A stretch of DNA of 51,019 bases from Lishizhenia tianjinensis (lineage in GTDB: Bacteria; Bacteroidota; Bacteroidia; Flavobacteriales_D; Crocinitomicaceae), in the NCBI GenBank assembly GCA_943330745.2, contig CALQIX020000024.1, forward strand, positions 1 to 51,019. Reading direction: 5' to 3'. The position numbers and the translations under genes were made by a program. A model generated the notes under the pieces. That model was not told the origin of the DNA, searched no databases, and saw only the letters and a list, made by a program, of their open reading frames with translations. Of this stretch, positions 28,240-38,078 are shown piece after piece (position 1 is the stretch's first letter; the number at the start of each line of letters is the position of its first letter).

Positions 28240-28641
28240 ATGAAAAAAGGTACAAAAATATATAGCATACTGCATTTCAAGTGTCCTCAATGTCAGGAAG
28301 GTGCATTTTTAGTTTCCACTCCTTACAATTTAAGCAAGTTAGGTGATATACGCGAGGAGTGTGACATTTGTGGGTTAAAATACGCCAAAGAGCCTGGTTT
28401 TTATTACGGGGCTATGTATGTATCCTACGGTTTAGGGGTTGCGTTATTTGTAACCATCTGGGCTTCATGTAATTGGTTTTTCAACGATGTTTCCGTGTGG
28501 TTACAAATTGGATTGGTTGTTTTATTTTCAATTTTACTAGGCCCCTATTTATTTGCATTATCGAAAATTATTTGGGCTAATTTATTTATTAAATATGACG
28601 CCCATGCTAAGCTCGACCGACAAACAAAAACTCATCCATAA
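28240..28641 (+). CDS. DUF983 zinc-ribbon membrane protein
   Basis: The 133-aa product has a zinc-ribbon formed by CPQC (15, 18) and CDIC (41, 44), followed by EPGFYYGAMYVSYGLG and two to three membrane segments. This is the DUF983 arrangement, common in Bacteroidota and Proteobacteria near cytochrome oxidase genes; function unknown. Its 3-prime end overlaps the Crp-family regulator gene by 47 bp, so the two genes are expected to be transcribed together. Confidence 0.9.
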   Translation: MKKGTKIYSILHFKCPQCQEGAFLVSTPYNLSKLGDIREECDICGLKYAKEPGFYYGAMYVSYGLGVALFVTIWASCNWFFNDVSVWLQIGLVVLFSILLGPYLFALSKIIWANLFIKYDAHAKLDRQTKTHP

Positions 28642-29254
28642 TACCATTGGATATTTGCTTGAACCAGCACTCATTATTGAAATGGGAGAGATTGGTAGAA
28701 TTAGAGAAACTGTAGCGGATGAAATAATCATTCATGTAGGAGACGAACTCAAAATGATTCCAATTGTCATATCAGGATCCATAAAAGTTTCACGAGAAAA
28801 TAATGAAGGAGAGGAGTTATTGCTGTATTATGTTGAGGGGGGAGATATTTGTGCAATGACTCTTCAATGTTGTGTGCGAAAAATTGATAGCCATGTTAAA
28901 GCCACAGCCATGGAGCCATCACTTATAATGATGTTTCCTGTTGAAAAAATGGAGAAATGGATGGATACATACAAAAGTTGGCGCGAATATATTTTACAAA
29001 GCTACCATACTAGGCTTAGCGAGTTAATGGAAACAATAGATGCCATAACATTTATGCGCTTGGATGAGCGGCTACTAAAATACCTTACGGATCAAGCGAA
29101 ATTATTGGGGACTCTAGAATTACATCATACTCATCAACAAATTGCCGACGATCTACATTCCTCTAGGGTTGTCATTTCTAGATTGCTTAAACAACTTGAA
29201 AACAAAGGAATAATTGACATTCACAGAAACAAACTTCTATTAAAAGATTTCTAA
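28595..29254 (+). CDS. Crp/Fnr-family transcriptional regulator
   Basis: I take ATG 28595 (219 aa); ATG 28604 is also possible. Residues about 20-125 form a cyclic-nucleotide-binding-like beta roll (IIHVGDELKMIPIVISGSIKV, YYVEGGDICAMTLQCC). The C-terminal winged helix has HTHQQIADDLHSSRVVISRLLKQLENKG. The Arg of the cAMP phosphate-binding cassette is not in its usual place, so the effector is probably not cAMP. The Cys-rich CAMTLQCC segment is one I recognise from other Bacteroidota members. The overlap with DUF983 suggests co-expression. Confidence 0.9.
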   Translation: MTPMLSSTDKQKLIHNTIGYLLEPALIIEMGEIGRIRETVADEIIIHVGDELKMIPIVISGSIKVSRENNEGEELLLYYVEGGDICAMTLQCCVRKIDSHVKATAMEPSLIMMFPVEKMEKWMDTYKSWREYILQSYHTRLSELMETIDAITFMRLDERLLKYLTDQAKLLGTLELHHTHQQIADDLHSSRVVISRLLKQLENKGIIDIHRNKLLLKDF

Positions 29255-29335
29255 TTCGACAGTTTTTGATAATTTAGGGTCGATTTTTGTACTATTTTCA
29301 AAATTAATCGTTCTAATTATCTTTTACACTTTTAT

Positions 29336-30937
29336 ATGCATAGCAAAACTCTTTTCACATGTTTCCTATTAATCACAGCATCAAGTATTTGGTCGCAAAA
29401 GGGAAATAGCAGAGCAGGAACTTCTCAAAAATTTGATCAGGTAATAACGAGCATACAAAATATGTATGTTGACCCCGTTGACACAGAAAAACTTACTGAA
29501 GATGCGATAATAGGATTATTAGAAAAACTAGATCCTCATTCCACATATATTTCCAAAGAGGAAGCGGCAGATGCACAATCACAAATTGACGGGAGTTTTG
29601 TTGGTATAGGTGTGCGCTTTCAAATAGTTAAAGACACTATAATGTTTGTTAATACTATTCCTGGTGGTCCTTCCGAAAAAATTGGAGTGCAAGCAGGAGA
29701 TCAATTGATAGAAGTTGATGGTGAGCTAGTTGCAGGAATTGGAATAAAAAACAGTGATGTTCGAAAAAAACTGATGGGTATTAAAGACACAAAAGTGAAA
29801 GTAACAGTAAAAAGAAAAGGAACAAATCAATTATTGGATTTCAACATTACCCGCGATAAAATTCCAATTTTCTCTGTTGACTCATATTATATGGTTGACG
29901 ATAAAATCGGTTATATTAAACTGAATAGTTTTTCAAGAAGCACCATGGAAGAAATGAAAAATGCGCTGACATCGCTTAAGCAGAAAGGGATGAAGCAATT
30001 GATTTTAGATCTTCAAGATAATGGTGGCGGTCTTTTAAATGTAGCTCAAGAATTGGCAGATGAGTTTCTTTCTGGCAACAAATTAATCGTTTATTCTGAG
30101 GGTAGAATGCAACCAAAATCTGAACTGCGTGCCAATAATAATGGAATGTTTGAGAAAGGTGAGTTAGTTGTTCTTGTGGATGAGTTTTCTGCCTCGGCGA
30201 GTGAAATTGTTTCAGGGGCAATACAAGATTGGGATAGAGGATCGATTGTTGGTAGAAGAACATTTGGAAAAGGATTGGTACAGCGCCCAATTGATCTAAT
30301 CGACGGATCTGAAATTAGATTAACGATTGCTAGATACTATACTCCAACAGGTCGCTTTATACAAAAGCCGTATGATGATCCTGAACGATATAAGAAGGAT
30401 ATTGCACAACGCTTCTTAAGTGGCGAACTAATGCATGCAGATTCAATTAAACTACCTGATTCATTGAAATTTAAAACAATGATTACAAAAAGAGATGTTT
30501 ATTCAGGAGGTGGAATTGTACCTGACTTTTTTGTCCCATTAGACACGTCTGATATCACTGATTATTTCTCGGCATTAAATAGAAGTGGTATGTTTAATAA
30601 TTTTGGATTAAACTATGTCAATGGTAAGCGTGAAAACTTAAAATCAAAATACCCCGATTTTTTAAAGTTTAAAAAAGATTTCAAAACCGATCAAGAATTT
30701 ATGGATGCTTTTTTTGCTCATGTAGCCAAGGAAAAACCTGAATTAATTTATGATGCGAATGAGTATGAATTGAGTAAAAAATTAATTCAAACTCGCTTGA
30801 AAGCCGAAATTGCTCAAAATCTTTGGGATTATTCAGAATTTTATGAAATCTATAATAGTAGAAATGAGATTTTACAAAAAGCAATAAACATTCTTCAAAC
30901 TAAGGAGTATTTGAAAGTAAACTTAGACCGCAATTAA
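29336..30937 (+). CDS. C-terminal processing protease, S41/CtpA family
   Basis: The 533-aa secreted protein has a signal peptide (MHSKTLFTCFLLITASSIWSQ) and a PDZ domain at about 85-165 (GIGVRFQIVKD, AGDQLIEVDGE). The S41 catalytic core has the Ser/Lys dyad: Ser287 in DEFSASASEI and Lys312 in TFGKGLVQ, 25 residues apart as in Prc and CtpA. GYIKLNSFS and DLQDNGGG are also typical. It acts in the periplasm on unstructured C-termini. Its stop codon overlaps the dnaE stop codon on the other strand (TTAA, 30934-30937). Confidence 0.95.
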   Translation: MHSKTLFTCFLLITASSIWSQKGNSRAGTSQKFDQVITSIQNMYVDPVDTEKLTEDAIIGLLEKLDPHSTYISKEEAADAQSQIDGSFVGIGVRFQIVKDTIMFVNTIPGGPSEKIGVQAGDQLIEVDGELVAGIGIKNSDVRKKLMGIKDTKVKVTVKRKGTNQLLDFNITRDKIPIFSVDSYYMVDDKIGYIKLNSFSRSTMEEMKNALTSLKQKGMKQLILDLQDNGGGLLNVAQELADEFLSGNKLIVYSEGRMQPKSELRANNNGMFEKGELVVLVDEFSASASEIVSGAIQDWDRGSIVGRRTFGKGLVQRPIDLIDGSEIRLTIARYYTPTGRFIQKPYDDPERYKKDIAQRFLSGELMHADSIKLPDSLKFKTMITKRDVYSGGGIVPDFFVPLDTSDITDYFSALNRSGMFNNFGLNYVNGKRENLKSKYPDFLKFKKDFKTDQEFMDAFFAHVAKEKPELIYDANEYELSKKLIQTRLKAEIAQNLWDYSEFYEIYNSRNEILQKAINILQTKEYLKVNLDRN

Positions 30938-33900
30938 GATAATTTATATTCTACCTGTAACCGCTCAAGTTCTCTAGTTACTTGAATGTTTGGGTTTACT
31001 TTAATGTTTTTCGCATTCATTAAAACATCCAATTTATCCACTGGGTCATATACCGTGAATTGAACATTACACGTTCCTTCGTTGGCTAAAAATAAAGTAT
31101 TCAAATCGTTAATCAACGTATTATTCAATGTTGAAACGGTTAGTTTTAAGTGAAGATTTTTAGCTCGTTTATCTCTAAATTGATCCAAGAGCTCAATAGA
31201 CTGAATTGAAAATTCCAATTGGTTTCGGAAACGATTCGGTTCAATTCTGCCTTTTATTGCAATAAAAATCCCTGGAGTTAAGAAAATTTGAAAGCGTAAA
31301 AAACTCTCACCGAAAATAAATAATTTGTGTGAATCTTGATAGTCTTCAATTACCATTGATCCAAATTTATCTCCTTTTTTTGTCAATCGCTGTTCCGCAT
31401 CAGTAACGATTGCTGCCAAAACAATGTCTTTTCCTTTATAGGTTTCCGGGTCTTTTAGCATAGAAACACTTCCTGTGCAGAAGGAATCAATTTCCAATTT
31501 ATAATCATCTAAAGGATGGCCAGAAATAAAAATTCCTACAACCTCTTTCTCCCGATTTAATTTCAGCATTGAACTCCATTCCTCGGCGCTAGGAATTGTT
31601 GGTTCAGGTGTTTGAATCATCTCCGGTTGATCAAAAATCGTTCCTTGTCCAGATTCTTGCTCACCTTGAAAATTACTACCAAACCGAATGGCATTATCAA
31701 TAAATGACCGGCCATTTTGGTCAGCTGCAAAATACTGAGCTCGATGTAAGCCTTGAAATGAATCTAATGCCCCTGCATAAACAAGACTCTCAATTGCCCG
31801 TTTATTACAGATGCGTAAATTACTTCTCTTGGTAAGATCAAAAATTGATTTGAATGGCCCATTTGCTAATCGTTCATCTACGAATGCATCAACAGGAGCG
31901 CTCCCCAATCCTTTTATGGCACCTAAACCAAATCGAACTGCTCCATCTTTGTTAACTGTAAAAGTATAATTTGACTCATTGATGTCAGGACCTAAAACTG
32001 GTAAACCCATGCGCCTGCATTCCTCCATAAAAAAAGAAACTTGCTTAATATCATTCATGTTATTACTCAACACAGATGCCATATATTCCGCAGGATAATT
32101 TGCTTTTAAATAGGCGGTTTGATATGCCACCCAAGCATAACATGTTGAATGAGATTTATTAAAAGCATAGGATGCAAATGCTTCCCAATCGCGCCAAATT
32201 TTCTCCAATTTATCCACTGGATGTCCTTTTTGAGCTCCCTGTTCAAGAAATAAAGGTTTCATTTTATCCAAGGTGGGGCGGTCTTTTTTACCCATCGCTT
32301 TTCGCAAAGTATCTGCTTCTCCCTTTGTAAACCCTCCTAGTTTTTGCGATAAAAGCATTACTTGCTCTTGGTATACCGTAATTCCGTATGTTTCTTTGAG
32401 ATATTCCTCACAATCATCTACATCATAAACAATGGGTTCTTCTCCATGTTTCCGCTTGATAAATGCAGGAATATATTCTAATGGCCCTGGACGATATAAC
32501 GCATTCATAGCAATTAAATCTGCAAATTCAGTAGGTTTTAATTCCCGCAAGTATTTTTGCATACCAGGAGATTCATATTGAAAAATACCTATCGTTTCGC
32601 CCCGTTGAAACAATTCAAAGGTCTTGAGGTCATCAACAGGAAAATTATCAGGGTCTAGATCTATGCCACGTATGTCTTTCACAAAACGAACGGCATATTT
32701 AATTAACGTTAATGTTTTTAAGCCAAGAAAGTCCATTTTTAATAATCCGGCAGACTCTGCGACTGAGTTGTCGTATTGCGTACAGACCATGTCAGAATCT
32801 TTTGCAGTTGCCACTGGAACAAAATTGGTCAAGTCATCTGGTGTGATAATCACTCCACATGCATGGATTCCTGTATTTCTGACCGAGCCTTCAATATCTC
32901 TAGCTCTTTTTAATACTGCAGCTAATAAATCATCTCCTTCAACAATTTTTCTCAACTCTTTGGCTGATTGAAGGTCTTCTTGACTTAATTTGAATTTATC
33001 CGCTAATTCAATATCTGAAAAAGAAAAAAGTTTCTTCAATGAAATATCAGGAACTAATTTTGCCAAACGATCTGCATCGGGCAGCGGTAAATTCATCACT
33101 CGAGAAGCATCTCGAATAGCAGACTTCGCCGCCATTGTGCCATAAGTGATAATTTGCGCAACCTGATTTGAACCGTATTTATTAATTACATATTCGATTA
33201 CTTTGCTCCTACCTTCATCATCAAAATCAATATCAATATCGGGCATGGAAACACGATCTGGATTTAGAAAACGCTCAAAGAGAAGATCATATTTGATGGG
33301 GTCAACATTGGTGATGCCTGTGCAATATGCCACAACGGAGCCAGCAGCAGAACCGCGACCAGGACCCACTGAAACATCCATTTCACGCGCAGCATGACAA
33401 AAATCTTGAACAATTAAGAAATACCCTGGATATCCCGTATTTTCAATCGTTTTCAACTCAAAATCTATTCTTTCTTTAATCTCAGGAGTAACTTCTGTGT
33501 ATCTTTTTTCAGCACCCAAATAAGTCAAGTGTCTTAAAAAATTATTTTCACCTCTTTTACCACCATCTGATTCATCTAACGAATCAGTGAACTCTGTTGG
33601 AATATCAAATGCAGGAAGCAAAACTTCGCGGGCAAGGGTATAAGGTTCACATTTTGCTATAATTTCTGGCACGGATAAAATTGCTTCAGGTAAATCCGCA
33701 AAAAGCGCCTTCATTTCCTCGGAAGTCTTAAAATAATATTCGTTGTTATCTAGTCCATAGCGAAAACCACGACCACGACCTTTGGGAGTTGAAACAAGTT
33801 CTCCTTCCTTCACGCAAAGCAAAACATCATGTGACTCCGCATCATCTTTATTCAAATAATATACATTATTAGTCGCTACTAACCGGACATTGTGTTTTTT

Positions 33901-35295
33901 AGAAAATGAAATTAGCGTTTCATTGACTCTATTTTCCACTTCCAAAGAATGGCGCATGATCTCAAGGTAAAAGTCAGATCCAAATTTTTCCTTCCACCAA
34001 AGCAATGATTCCTCAGCTTGTTTCTCTCCAACATTTAAAATTAGACTTGGTATTTCACCGAATAGGTTCCCTGAAAGGACTATCAAGTCATCCTTGTATT
34101 GCTCAATCACATTTTTATCTATTCGAGGAACATAGTACATTCCTTTTGTATATGCGATGGAAGCTAATTTAATTAAATTTTGATACCCCCTCTTGTTCTT
34201 TGCTAATAGGACAATTTGATAATACCCTTTATCATTAGAACTCTTTTCATGTAAATTTCGACAAACGTTAAACTCACAGCCAATGATAGGTAGCAAATCT
34301 GGTTTATCAAATTTCTCACCTTTTTCTGCCGCTTCTAATCGTTTTTCTTTAAGTTTTTTGTTGTACGAAGAAATCGCCTTTTCAAAATGAAAAGCAGCCA
34401 TCATATTCCCCGTATCTGTTAGTGCAACTGCAGGCATGTTAAGCTCTGCAGCTTTTTCTACCAATCGTTGAATATCTATAGTTGACTGTAAAATGGAATA
34501 CTGTGAATGGATGTGTAAATGAACAAAACTAACATCCCCAAGGTCTACATGTGAACTTGGTTTATTTGAATCGCCCTTCTTTTTTTCGGCTTGTTCACGC
34601 AATTTGTCTGCTTCCGCTTTCAAATTCATGTGCTTCAATCCAAGCGGTTGGATTGCTGTTGGATTAGCATTCTGGAAGTTAAGCAAGTAATCAGGTGATT
34701 GGCGCAAGTCTTCTAGTGAAAAATGTTCCTTTCTAACTAATTCGAAAAAACAACGAGTGGTTGCTTCAACATCAGCTGTTGCATTGTGCGCTTCATTGAA
34801 TGGCGTTTGAAATAGAAAACTATGTAATTCTGTTAATGTAGGAAGCTTAAACTTTCCAGATCTACCACCAGATAGCTTACACAGCTCAGCAGTTTTTTCT
34901 GTACAAGTATCTAAAACAGGATATTTTGTAAGGGGAGAATCTAGACCAAGCCTTACAAACTCACAACCGAGGACATTGAGATCAAAATTGAGGTTTTGTC
35001 CAACTACAAATTGTGCCTTTGCTAATACCGTCTGAAAAATAGTTAAGACATCTGACAATGAATCCCCGTAAAGACTTGCTAAATCAGTTGAAATGCCATG
35101 AATTTTTTCGGCATCGTAGGGAATATTAAACCCATCGGGGCGGATTAAAAAATCACGTTGATCGACCAAATTACCCATTTCATCATGTAACTGCCAAGCG
35201 ATTTGAACAACTCGTGGCCAATTTGCAGTGTCTGTAATCGGAGCGGTAAAACTCCTTGGTAAACCGGTGGTTTCGGTGTCAAAAATTAGGTACAT
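30934..35295 (-). CDS. dnaE: DNA polymerase III alpha subunit with N-terminal exonuclease
   Basis: The 1453-aa replicative polymerase has a DEDDh 3-5 exonuclease domain at about 1-190 (FDTETTGL, GQNLNFDLN, HNATADVEAT), an arrangement common in Bacteroidota. It is followed by the PHP domain from about 255 (FVHLHIHSQYSIL) and the C-family polymerase core with PDIDIDFDDEGR near 684-695 and GPGRGSAAGS. A tandem helix-hairpin-helix region and an OB fold near the C-terminus (IVLAAIVTDAEQRLTKKG...) complete it. It is fully intact. A 205-bp region separates it from the divergent feoB gene. Confidence 0.97.
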   Translation of the reverse strand: MYLIFDTETTGLPRSFTAPITDTANWPRVVQIAWQLHDEMGNLVDQRDFLIRPDGFNIPYDAEKIHGISTDLASLYGDSLSDVLTIFQTVLAKAQFVVGQNLNFDLNVLGCEFVRLGLDSPLTKYPVLDTCTEKTAELCKLSGGRSGKFKLPTLTELHSFLFQTPFNEAHNATADVEATTRCFFELVRKEHFSLEDLRQSPDYLLNFQNANPTAIQPLGLKHMNLKAEADKLREQAEKKKGDSNKPSSHVDLGDVSFVHLHIHSQYSILQSTIDIQRLVEKAAELNMPAVALTDTGNMMAAFHFEKAISSYNKKLKEKRLEAAEKGEKFDKPDLLPIIGCEFNVCRNLHEKSSNDKGYYQIVLLAKNKRGYQNLIKLASIAYTKGMYYVPRIDKNVIEQYKDDLIVLSGNLFGEIPSLILNVGEKQAEESLLWWKEKFGSDFYLEIMRHSLEVENRVNETLISFSKKHNVRLVATNNVYYLNKDDAESHDVLLCVKEGELVSTPKGRGRGFRYGLDNNEYYFKTSEEMKALFADLPEAILSVPEIIAKCEPYTLAREVLLPAFDIPTEFTDSLDESDGGKRGENNFLRHLTYLGAEKRYTEVTPEIKERIDFELKTIENTGYPGYFLIVQDFCHAAREMDVSVGPGRGSAAGSVVAYCTGITNVDPIKYDLLFERFLNPDRVSMPDIDIDFDDEGRSKVIEYVINKYGSNQVAQIITYGTMAAKSAIRDASRVMNLPLPDADRLAKLVPDISLKKLFSFSDIELADKFKLSQEDLQSAKELRKIVEGDDLLAAVLKRARDIEGSVRNTGIHACGVIITPDDLTNFVPVATAKDSDMVCTQYDNSVAESAGLLKMDFLGLKTLTLIKYAVRFVKDIRGIDLDPDNFPVDDLKTFELFQRGETIGIFQYESPGMQKYLRELKPTEFADLIAMNALYRPGPLEYIPAFIKRKHGEEPIVYDVDDCEEYLKETYGITVYQEQVMLLSQKLGGFTKGEADTLRKAMGKKDRPTLDKMKPLFLEQGAQKGHPVDKLEKIWRDWEAFASYAFNKSHSTCYAWVAYQTAYLKANYPAEYMASVLSNNMNDIKQVSFFMEECRRMGLPVLGPDINESNYTFTVNKDGAVRFGLGAIKGLGSAPVDAFVDERLANGPFKSIFDLTKRSNLRICNKRAIESLVYAGALDSFQGLHRAQYFAADQNGRSFIDNAIRFGSNFQGEQESGQGTIFDQPEMIQTPEPTIPSAEEWSSMLKLNREKEVVGIFISGHPLDDYKLEIDSFCTGSVSMLKDPETYKGKDIVLAAIVTDAEQRLTKKGDKFGSMVIEDYQDSHKLFIFGESFLRFQIFLTPGIFIAIKGRIEPNRFRNQLEFSIQSIELLDQFRDKRAKNLHLKLTVSTLNNTLINDLNTLFLANEGTCNVQFTVYDPVDKLDVLMNAKNIKVNPNIQVTRELERLQVEYKLS

Positions 35296-35500
35296 GGAAA
35301 ATTAAAATGGGACTTTAAAGTTAGCATAAAATCTGAATGGAATTTTTTCTGATCAAAATAATTTTCCATGAAACAACGATTTTTTCATATCAATTCGATA
35401 AATTAATCCGATAATACTTTGTATTGATTCCATGCGCTAATTGAATTGTATTACTTTTGTCTTATTACGATATTAATGGTAATTAATTTTTGAATATCAG

Positions 35501-37447
35501 GTGAAAATTGCTCTATTTGGTAATCCAAATACTGGAAAAAGTTCCGTATTTAATATGTTGACTGGTTTGCGTCAACAGGTTGGGAATTTTGCAGGAGTTA
35601 CAGTAGATAAAAAGTTTGGAAATTTTAAAATTGGTCAAACAGAACATCGGATTATTGATTTCCCCGGCACGTATAGTATTTATCCGCGAACGGAGGACGA
35701 AGGTGTTGTTTATTCCGTTTTAACTGATCGTAATCACGATGATTTCCCGGAATTGGCTCTAGTCGTGCTTGATTCATCTCAACTTAAGCGAAATCTATTA
35801 CTATGTAGTCAATTATATGACCTACAGATACCCTTGATATTAGTTGTTAATATGGGTGACATTGCCAAACAAAGAGGTATTACCATTGAAATGGATGCGC
35901 TTGCAGCAATTTTCCCAGGAACAAAAGTAGTTTCAACTAATGCCCGTATTGGACTAGGAAAAGATCGATTAATTGATGCTATTTCGAACTTTGATTTTCC
36001 GTCAACAATTCAATTATCTAATTACAAACCTGCTCCAATTGAAAATTCACAGGAGCAAATTGAAGAGACAAAAAAAAGAGCATCTTGGATTGATTCCATT
36101 TTGCCACAAATTCAAATTCTATCTCCTCAACAGGAACCTCAACGCCATTTTCTTGATAAAATCTTGGTTCATTGGTTTTGGGGTTATTTGATTTTCGCTG
36201 CAATTCTACTGGTTGTTTTCCAATTTATCTTTGCATTTGCGACCTATCCAATGAATGCTATTGATCTGCTTTTTTCTACCTTATCCGATTTAACTCAAGA
36301 GACTCTTCCACAAGGAGTTTTCACTGATTTACTCAGTCAAGGGATTATACCTGGTTTGGGTGGAGTAGTTATTTTCATTCCTCAAATTGCCTTATTATTT
36401 TTCTTTATTTCCATTTTAGAAGAAACGGGCTATTTATCGCGGGTAGTATTTATAATGGATCGATTGATGCGGCCATTTGGGTTAAACGGTAAAAGTGTTG
36501 TTCCCTTAATGTCAAGTGTAGCGTGTGCAATACCCGGAATTATGTCTGCCCGAACGATTTCTGATTGGCGTGAACGATTGATCACTATTTTAGTCGCACC
36601 ACTGATGAGTTGCAGTGCTCGAATTCCTGTTTACACCTTATTAATTGCACTTGTAATACCCAATGAATCAATTGGCGGGATATTGAATTTGCGCGGTTTG
36701 GTACTTTTTGGGCTTTACGCTCTCGGCTTAGTTTCCGCATTGCTAGTCGCCATTTTATTGAAGGGTTTTATCAAACGAAAAGGATCCGGTTTTTTATTGT
36801 TAGAATTACCGACGTTCAAAAAACCACGAATTCAAAACGTTCTAATTACCGTATTTGAGAAGGTGCGTGTATTTGTTTGGGATGCTGGAAAAGTGATACT
36901 AGCCATTTCAATTTTGTTGTGGGTGTTTGCTACTTTTGGTCCGGGTGATTCTATATCCAATGCCGAACAAATAGCAACAAAGGAAGCAGTTGAAAAACAA
37001 CTTACAAAAGATGAACAAGCTCAATTTATTGCATCTGCACGATTAGAACATTCCTACATGGGTATTTTAGGAAAAACGATAGAACCACTTATTCAACCTA
37101 TTGGCTACGATTGGAAAATAGGGGTTTCTTTGTTAACTTCTTTTGCTGCCAGAGAGGTTTTTGTTGGTTCACTTGCTACGATTTATGCTGTGCAGGATGA
37201 TGGTGATGAAAATCAGTTATTAATTGATCGATTGCGGAGAGATGTTCGCAAAGATGGAAGTAAAACATACACATTAGCTACCGGTTGTTCATTGATGGTG
37301 TTTTATGTTTTTGCTATGCAATGTATGTCCACTTTAGCCGTAGTAAAACGAGAGACGGGGTCTTGGAAATGGCCAGTTTTTCAACTTGTTTTTATGGGGA
37401 TTCTTGCTTATTTTGGCGCGTTTTTCACTTTTTCATTTCTATCATGA
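35501..37447 (+). CDS. feoB: Ferrous iron transporter FeoB
   Basis: The 648-aa protein starts at GTG 35501 directly with the G-domain: GNPNTGKSS (G1, 7-15), DFPGTYS (G3, near 53) and NMGD (G4, near 117). The membrane part has the two gate segments SSVACAIPGIMSARTI and TSFAAREVFVGSL. It imports Fe2+ across the inner membrane. No feoA is fused or adjacent, which is unusual but not unique. A TANNTTTG-like box (TACTTTTG, 35452-35459) lies 41 bp upstream. The stop TGA overlaps the ATG of the next gene (ATGA, 37444-37447). Confidence 0.96.
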   Translation: MKIALFGNPNTGKSSVFNMLTGLRQQVGNFAGVTVDKKFGNFKIGQTEHRIIDFPGTYSIYPRTEDEGVVYSVLTDRNHDDFPELALVVLDSSQLKRNLLLCSQLYDLQIPLILVVNMGDIAKQRGITIEMDALAAIFPGTKVVSTNARIGLGKDRLIDAISNFDFPSTIQLSNYKPAPIENSQEQIEETKKRASWIDSILPQIQILSPQQEPQRHFLDKILVHWFWGYLIFAAILLVVFQFIFAFATYPMNAIDLLFSTLSDLTQETLPQGVFTDLLSQGIIPGLGGVVIFIPQIALLFFFISILEETGYLSRVVFIMDRLMRPFGLNGKSVVPLMSSVACAIPGIMSARTISDWRERLITILVAPLMSCSARIPVYTLLIALVIPNESIGGILNLRGLVLFGLYALGLVSALLVAILLKGFIKRKGSGFLLLELPTFKKPRIQNVLITVFEKVRVFVWDAGKVILAISILLWVFATFGPGDSISNAEQIATKEAVEKQLTKDEQAQFIASARLEHSYMGILGKTIEPLIQPIGYDWKIGVSLLTSFAAREVFVGSLATIYAVQDDGDENQLLIDRLRRDVRKDGSKTYTLATGCSLMVFYVFAMQCMSTLAVVKRETGSWKWPVFQLVFMGILAYFGAFFTFSFLS

Positions 37448-37584
37448 TTCAATTTACTCTCGTACTAATTACTTTTTGTTTAGCAGGAATATTTCTAGGG
37501 TTAAGATTATTTAAAAAATTGTTTACCAAACAAGAATGTGATGGTTGTTCAATGGGAAAAGCAACGCAAAAAGATTCCTTATGA
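37444..37584 (+). CDS. FeoB-associated Cys-rich small membrane protein
   Basis: This 46-aa product has one membrane segment (FTLVLITFCLAGIFLGLRLF) followed by a cytosolic tail with ECDGCSMGK. That layout matches the FeoB-associated cysteine-rich family found beside feoB in many Bacteroidota. The ATG overlaps the feoB stop by 4 bp (ATGA), and its own TGA overlaps the next ATG in the same way. Its exact role is unknown; an iron-handling accessory is a reasonable inference from position. Confidence 0.85.
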   Translation: MIQFTLVLITFCLAGIFLGLRLFKKLFTKQECDGCSMGKATQKDSL

Positions 37585-38078
37585 AAGGTGTGATTTTTAT
37601 CCTAACTTCTGTTTTGCTTTGTTCAGGTGCGTGGTCTCAAAAAAAGAAATGGCAATTCCCCTCCTATGATGTAATCAGGACGGGACCTTATATTGGAATT
37701 CAGAAAGGAAATTATTTCAACGTGGAATGTGGTTTTGAACGACAATGGAAAGACCTGAAATTTCTTGGGTCTAAAACTACTGCATTATACGGAGGATTGA
37801 ATTTAAATCTCAAGAATGGAATAATTGGAACAGACATTGGAGGGTGGAAAAAACTAGGGTTTTTGGGAATTACTTATGGCGGTGCTATTAATTATCGGAC
37901 AAATTTCACTATTTCCAAAGTTGGATTTTCACCCATGATTGGGATTAAACTAAGTAAGTTTCATTTGCAAGTTGGGTATGAATTTCTATTTCCAACAAAA
38001 ACGATACTAGAAACGAATGAATTTGTGATCAGCTTACGTTATAAGCTTACGTCTCAAAAGAAGATAAAAAAGAATTAG
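37581..38078 (+). CDS. Putative small outer-membrane protein of the feoB operon
   Basis: Starting at ATG 37581, the 165-aa product has a signal peptide (MKGVIFILTSVLLCSGAWSQ). Alternating beta strands with GPYIGIQKGNYFNVECGFERQW, LYGGLNLNLKNGIIGTDIGGW and LQVGYEF suggest an 8-stranded barrel. It is translationally coupled to the FeoB-associated gene through ATGA, so the operon is feoB, small Cys protein, barrel. An outer-membrane role in iron supply is inference. Its TAG stop shares bases with the stop of the convergent gene at 38075. Confidence 0.75.
   Translation: MKGVIFILTSVLLCSGAWSQKKKWQFPSYDVIRTGPYIGIQKGNYFNVECGFERQWKDLKFLGSKTTALYGGLNLNLKNGIIGTDIGGWKKLGFLGITYGGAINYRTNFTISKVGFSPMIGIKLSKFHLQVGYEFLFPTKTILETNEFVISLRYKLTSQKKIKKN

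Noticed and set aside
28240..29254. DUF983 and Crp regulator as a single fused gene
   Set aside because: The frames differ and the DUF983 stop at 28641 is clear; it is an overlap of 47 bp, not a fusion.
37285..37443. N-terminal extension of the 46-aa FeoB-associated protein
   Set aside because: That part lies inside the feoB coding sequence; the ATG overlapping the feoB stop is the natural start.
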